This document shows positions 1-4,500 of a stretch of DNA of 6,449 bases, piece by piece. How positions within the stretch are numbered: the stretch's first letter is position 1; each line of letters begins with the position of its first letter. Below the pieces are notes generated by a model that was not told where the DNA came from, did not search any database, and worked only from the letters and a program-made list of their open reading frames with translations. This stretch comes from Candidatus Zixiibacteriota bacterium. Lineage in GTDB: Bacteria; Zixibacteria; MSB-5A5; GN15; FEB-12. The position numbers and the translations under genes were made by a program. The stretch is taken from assembly GCA_003641405.1 (NCBI GenBank), contig QNAF01000156.1, positions 1 through 6,449 of the forward strand, in the 5' to 3' direction.

Positions 1-50
1 ATCAGGTACTCTTCCAGTAATAGAGTAAGGATTGCAAACAAACGTGTTTC

Positions 51-57
51 AAGGAGG
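51..57 (+). promoter_or_regulatory. Ribosome binding site of the SPFH lipoprotein gene
   Basis: AAGGAGG lies four bases before the ATG at 62, a compact but strong Shine-Dalgarno site. It fixes the start at 62 and argues against the in-frame TTG at 32, which has no such site and would put polar residues ahead of the lipoprotein signal. No promoter could be assigned in the 50 bases to its left, so the gene's promoter or an upstream operon partner is probably outside the window. Confidence 0.85.
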
Positions 58-61
58 AAAT

Positions 62-871
62 ATGCGGAAAGAAAGAGGAAAAGGACTGCCGCTGCTGTTG
101 GTGGTCATCATTGCCCTGACAATGGTCGGATGTGGTACCCAGGTACCGTCGGGACACCGGGGAGTATTCTACAGTAAGTTTGGTGATGGCACCCAGATGG
201 GGACTATCTACCCCGAGGGTTTCACATGGCATTTGCCCTGGAACTCCATGTTCGTCTACAAGATTCAGACACAAGAACGCAAAGAGGTGCTGATGGTGCT
301 TTCGTCTGATGGTGCCAGCATCCGTATGGAAGTGTCAGTCCTCTACCAACCTGACCCGATGTATCTGGACTCACTCCAGATCGCCATTGGACGCAACTAC
401 TACGACGTTGCAGTAGCGCCCACGGTTCGAGAGGTTGCTCGGAGCGTGGCTGGAATGTACAAGCCGGAAGAAATCTACTCCACCAAGCGAGAGGAATTGG
501 CAGCTCGGATCATTACTCAACTGAGTGAAGCAATGGCTGACAGGCACATCATTATTCAGAATGTCCTGATGCGGGATGTGCAGATCCCAGCCAAGATATC
601 CGAAGCTATCAACTTCAAGCTGGCGGCAGATCAGGAAGCTCAGAAGATGCAGTTCACTATCGAGAAGGAACGGCTTGAGGCTGAGCGAAAACGGATTGAG
701 GCCAAGGGTATCGCCGATTTCCAGAAGATCATCTCGGCCGGTATCACTACCTCGTATCTGAAATGGAAGGGCATTGAAGCGACCCTGCAGATAGCAGAAT
801 CACCCAACACAAAGGTCGTCATTGTCGGTAATGACTCCGGCGAGATGCCGATCATTCTTGGCGGAGATTGA
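62..871 (+). CDS. SPFH/prohibitin-family lipoprotein
   Basis: The 269-residue product has the layout and length of prohibitins (about 270-300 residues). Residues 1-24 form a lipoprotein signal: basic start (RKERGK), hydrophobic LLLVVIIAL, then MVGC with Cys24 as the lipidated residue. Met at -3 is not the usual Leu, so lipidation is probable rather than certain. Gly at +2 fits outer-membrane sorting. Residues 29-185 read as an SPFH (band 7) domain, with the family-like GHRGVFYSKFGDG opening, YPEGFTWHLPWN, a central ISxxLxY-like beta segment and RDVQIPAKISEAI. Residues 186-222 are a charged coiled coil (EKERLEAERKRIEAKG). The tail ends in MPIILGG, a C-terminal style I associate with bacterial prohibitin homologues. 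SPFH proteins oligomerise into membrane rings or scaffolds and often modulate proteases or membrane domains; which role applies here cannot be told. It is followed after 26 bases by its own terminator, so it ends its transcript. Family assignment is firm; partner and location are inferred. Confidence 0.93.
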   Translation: MRKERGKGLPLLLVVIIALTMVGCGTQVPSGHRGVFYSKFGDGTQMGTIYPEGFTWHLPWNSMFVYKIQTQERKEVLMVLSSDGASIRMEVSVLYQPDPMYLDSLQIAIGRNYYDVAVAPTVREVARSVAGMYKPEEIYSTKREELAARIITQLSEAMADRHIIIQNVLMRDVQIPAKISEAINFKLAADQEAQKMQFTIEKERLEAERKRIEAKGIADFQKIISAGITTSYLKWKGIEATLQIAESPNTKVVIVGNDSGEMPIILGGD

Positions 872-897
872 CGAGGTCAGTTATCACAAGTATTTAT

Positions 898-935
898 AGT
901 CCCGGCGGGTAGTTTCCTGCCGGGACTTTTTCTTT
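898..935 (+). terminator. Intrinsic terminator after the SPFH gene
   Basis: A 12-bp stem pairs 898-909 (AGTCCCGGCGGG) with 916-927 (CCTGCCGGGACT). It has one G-T wobble, a six-base loop (TAGTTT), and a T tract from 927 to 935 interrupted by one C. It begins 26 bases after the stop codon. There is no T tract on the opposite strand, so it should work only for rightward transcription. It separates the SPFH gene from the giant gene. Confidence 0.93.
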
Positions 936-1271
936 CACTATTACTACGCAGATTGTGCGTCAATCACGCGTATTTTCAAGAACCCAATTCTGATCAAGAT
1001 TATCGTTCTGAGCCTTGATCTTTTCAGTTGTTGATCCGTCTGAATCAGGCAATTGAGCGAGTTGGAATGGAGTCTGAATCCAGCCAATTGCGGGTGAGTT
1101 CTGTTTTCGGCTAATCGCCATATTAATGAGGAATAGGCAATCTGTCGCGCATCTACGTCCATCTGTCTTCACATATTTGTAAGATATATGCAAAGGGTCG
1201 GCGAGGAGTGCTCTAAGCCATGGTTTTGCAATGAATTAGACATTGGCCCGTTTCTTGCGTGATGGCGGAAG
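936..1271. other. Non-coding spacer, first part
   Basis: No gene could be supported here. Plus-strand ATG frames close after about 15 codons. The minus-strand frames of 72-77 codons across 944-1193 have no convincing RBS and read as compositionally random, so they were not called. One AT-rich inverted repeat is present (992-1020, listed separately). No tRNA, riboswitch or repeat-element signature was recognised. Confidence 0.6.
992..1024 (+). other. Possible weak hairpin followed by Ts
   Basis: GATCAAG (992-998) and CTTGATC (1014-1020) are a perfect 7-bp inverted repeat with a 15-base loop, followed by TTTT. The stem is AT-rich and the loop long, so it would be a poor terminator. It might be a backup to the strong one at 898-935, or simple chance. 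Confidence 0.25.
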
Positions 1272-1298
1272 GCTGGCTCTTCTGCTTGACTTGCCAGC
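1272..1298. other. Inverted repeat straddling the -35 element
   Basis: GCTGGC (1272-1277) and GCCAGC (1293-1298) form a 6-bp inverted repeat with a 15-base centre. The predicted -35 hexamer (1286-1291) lies between the arms, and the right arm lies in the promoter spacer. Such a position would suit a regulator binding site, but a 6-bp repeat can arise by chance. Confidence 0.22.
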
Positions 1299-1313
1299 GG
1301 AATTGAGTATATT
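1286..1313 (+). promoter_or_regulatory. Candidate sigma70-like promoter for the giant gene
   Basis: TTGACT (1286-1291) and TATATT (1308-1313) each match the consensus hexamers at five of six bases and are separated by 16 bases. Transcription would start near 1319-1321, giving a leader of about 190 bases before the ATG at 1508. It is the best match seen by eye in the spacer. The gene needs its own promoter because a strong terminator lies upstream. Promoter rules for this lineage are unknown, which lowers confidence. Confidence 0.45.
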
Positions 1314-1319
1314 GTTTGG

Positions 1320-1507
1320 TCGGTCTATTTGGGCCACTACGAATAATGTACTTACCGTTCTACGGTCACGTAGGAGAAGCATTTAGCAAGGTTTGGTGTA
1401 TCGAGACTTCTGATAAGAGGCCTTAGAAAAATAGCCTTGGAGATTGCTGCCCCGAGCCCCTGAGCCGGGGACCCGAACTGGATTGACAATTGCATTTTGG
1501 AGGAAAG
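1320..1507 (+). promoter_or_regulatory. Predicted long 5' leader of the giant gene
   Basis: If the promoter at 1286-1313 is real, this stretch is an untranslated leader. It contains two overlapping, mutually exclusive hairpins. One pairs ACCGT 1354-1358 with ACGGT 1362-1366 through a 3-base loop. The other pairs 1358-1364 with 1369-1375 as a 7-bp stem with a GTCA tetraloop. Further on are a small AGGC/GCCT stem (1418-1421 with 1434-1437) and a GC-rich patch (1450-1473) where CCCCG pairs with CGGGG. I recognise no known riboswitch class. No terminator-like stem with a T tract is present, so transcription attenuation is not obvious. Confidence 0.35.
1499..1503 (+). promoter_or_regulatory. Ribosome binding site of the giant gene
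   Basis: GGAGG sits four bases before the ATG at 1508, the same spacing as in the SPFH gene. It decides the start: translation from this ATG gives a typical signal peptide immediately. Confidence 0.88.
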
Positions 1508-4500
1508 ATGAAAAGGAGCGGGATAATCCCTTATCCGTTAGTACTTGCAATCATCGGTGTTTTTCTGTTCGGCTCAGCCGTACAGGCAACGAACATCCCA
1601 GGATCTGATGACGGAGATATGTCAGTGCCTCGTGATGTTAAGTGCCATGTGAATCTGATTGTGCCGGATGATTCAACGCTGATATTGTGCGAACCTGACT
1701 CCATTTGTTTTGAGGTCAGTGGCGTCTCTTCGGAAACAGACGATGCTCTGACGTTGAGGCTTCTCGATGGTCCTATCGACTATCCGGACAAAGTGTTCCC
1801 GTACGAATTCGCGACCACTGTCTGCTTTTTTCCTGAATCTCCCGGTGACTATACTTTCATCTGGATGCTTGAAGGTAGCTTCGATCAGTGGGCCAAGGAT
1901 ACTGTAACGTTCACTGTTCTTGGCGGTGGATTACCGACCATTGAGGATCAGTCGTTCAGTGAGCATTTCTGCAGTTTGCCGCCGGAGCGTAATCTTCAGA
2001 TCATCGCCGATGGTGGTGGTCTCGATTTTCAGTTTGAGTTGATCTCCGGCAGCGGCTCTATTGATCCGATCACAGGTCTGTTGACATATTATCCCGGTGA
2101 AGAGGGATCGTACACATTTGAAGTTGCAGTCTCCAACGTGTGTGGTGAGGATACTGCCATTATCACTGACAAGATTACGATCAACCATTGGCCGCATCCG
2201 ATTGGGTATGACTCAACCATTTATCTCTGTGAACCCGCTGAGATCTGTTTCGACGTTTTTGCTGTTGATCCAGATGGCGACGTAATTACGATTGAGCAGA
2301 CGGACGGCCCAGGTCTTTTCACTCAGACGACGGACTCTTCCGGGATAACCTGTTTCGTCCCTGATAACATAATCGACTGCGTTGAGTATCAGTTCATTTA
2401 CCGCGCCTACGATAGCTGTCTGCTGGTAAGCGGAGCACCAGAGCGTTGCCCTGCGGATACTGTGACAATAACCGTTTGTATCACACCGGCGGGCGAGTTG
2501 ACTTGCCCGGGCGATACTATCATTGAATTATGCGTTCCGCCCGATGATCTGCCGGAGCAGATTTGCATTTCTGGATTCGCCAGCACCTGGGAGACGACGA
2601 CGGCTTCGCAGGGAGTACTCGACGGTGAGACACTCTGTTTCAATCCCGATAGGCTCGGTGAATACTCGTTTACGATAACTGGTTCTGATAGCTGTGGACG
2701 TTCTGAAAGCTGCGTGGTTGGCGTGACACTCGTCGGCAACCTGGAGCCGGTGGTTACAACGGCAGATGATTTTTCGGTGGCTCTTTGCAACGCTGAGGAA
2801 ATCTGCTTCCCGGTATCTGCCACCGATCCGGATGACGACCTTGTTGAGATCAGCACGAGTTTTGGATATCTGCCAGAGGCACAGGACCAGGTCTGTTTCA
2901 TCGCGGACACTTCCGGTGTCTACGAGATTATAGTCACGGCTGTAGACGAATGTGGTTTGACGGCAGTTGACAGCGTTCTGGTTACAGTTGAGATGAACCA
3001 GCCCCCGACAGTCACGCCTTGGGAGAATAGTTACTGGGTGTGTGCTGGTGAAAGAATCTGTACCACTGTTCAGGTGGAGGATGATGATTCGGTGGTGATT
3101 ACGGCTGATTTTGGTGTTGTTGAACAGAGCGGTAATTCTGCGGAAATATGTTTTGTTCCTGATACTTCCGGTCTCTACATCATAAATGTTGTTGCAGAGG
3201 ATACATGTGGCGAGGTTGGTAATGGTGCTCTTCTGGTTACAGTTCATATTAACTCGGCTCCTGAGATAGTTGGTCTCAGGGATACGAGTCTGTACCTGTG
3301 TTATCCTCAGGAAATCTGTGTTGATGCAGAAGCCATAGATGTAGATGACAATCTGGTGTCTGTTGATGTTGTGGGTGGCACCTACGAAAACGGACAAATC
3401 TGTTTCGTTCCGAACAAGGGTGATACTTACGAGTTGATAATGACCGCGACAGATGAGTGCGGTCTGGTGACTATAGATACGGCTATTGTGACAATCGAAA
3501 CTGACGAAGGTGTCCAGCCTGTCTGTCCGGGCGACACGACGATATTCCTCTGTGAGCCAGATACGCTCTGTTTCCCGATTGGCGGTATTCCTGAGGGCGT
3601 AGACGTCACGGTGGGCGGCATTGCCACCTACTGGGACGACGAGACGCAATCGGTCTGTTTCTTCTCCGACTGCTGCCTCGAGAATACGGTGACAGTGACC
3701 GCTACTACAATTTGTGGTTCTTACAGTTGTGAGTTTACAGTATATGTTCAGACGAACAGTGAACCGCTGGTAATGCTTCCGTCTGACACTACGATAGTCC
3801 AGTGTGATCTTGAAGAGGTTTGTTTCCCTGTCGCGGTGAGTGATATCGACGGTAATATTGATTCGATTACGACTTCGGTCGGCACCTATGATGATTACCG
3901 CAATGAAGTTTGTTTCTTTCCAGATACAACGGGCAGCTATCTCATCAGTGTTACGGCTACTGACTCCTGCGGAGCCTCCCGGATGGATGCTGTAGTAGTC
4001 ACGGTGCTACCTAACCATGCTCCGGTCGTCAACCTCCAGCCTCCCGACACTGCGATATTCCAATGTCAGCCTGAGGAAATTTGCTTTCCGGCAGAGATTT
4101 ATGATATTGACGGCGACGCGCTCGATATTCTGGTTGAGGGCGGCTACTACGACGATGAGCACGGAACAGTATGTCTGACTCCGGAAGGTTCAGGCACTTA
4201 TTGTGTCACGGTGACGGCGACCGATATCTGCGGCGTTTCTGCCGTTGCCCAAGCCTGCATCACGGTTGAGCAGCCAATACCGGTATCCATAATCTGTCCT
4301 GAGAACACGGGCGCAACTCTGTGCGGACCTGGCGAAGCCTGTTTTGATGTGACTGTAGAAGGTGATATCATTGAAGTTATTACAAGTGCTGGAACCTGGG
4401 TAGACGGAGTACTGTGCATTCACAGCGATGAAGGACCATTTAACCCGGTGACGATCATCGCGGTAGGTCCCTGCAACAACGATACTTGCATTACGCGCTT

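Noticed and set aside
32..61. TTG at 32 as an upstream start of the SPFH gene
   Set aside because: It would overlap the strong AAGGAGG at 51-57 and add polar residues before the lipoprotein signal; ATG at 62 is clearly better.
944..1193. Two overlapping minus-strand frames of 72 and 77 codons in the spacer
   Set aside because: They have no good RBS, no recognisable motif and ordinary-looking random composition; they are not supported as genes.
1441..1480. GC-rich segment with CCCCG/CGGGG and CCCGAACTGG, first suspected to be part of a tRNA or riboswitch
   Set aside because: There is no tRNA T-loop, anticodon arm or acceptor pairing on either strand, and no match to a riboswitch core known to me; only a 5-bp stem with an 11-base loop remains.
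1484..1489. Perfect TTGACA hexamer just before the giant gene
   Set aside because: Its -10 element would fall at the start codon (around 1507-1512), where no TATAAT-like sequence exists, and the transcript would lack the RBS.
2528..3649. A 373-codon open frame on the minus strand, and other minus-strand frames across 1931-6387
   Set aside because: They lie opposite the signal-peptide-bearing repeat gene, lack RBSs, and owe their openness to the skewed Asp/Glu/Val/Thr-rich codon use of the plus-strand repeats.
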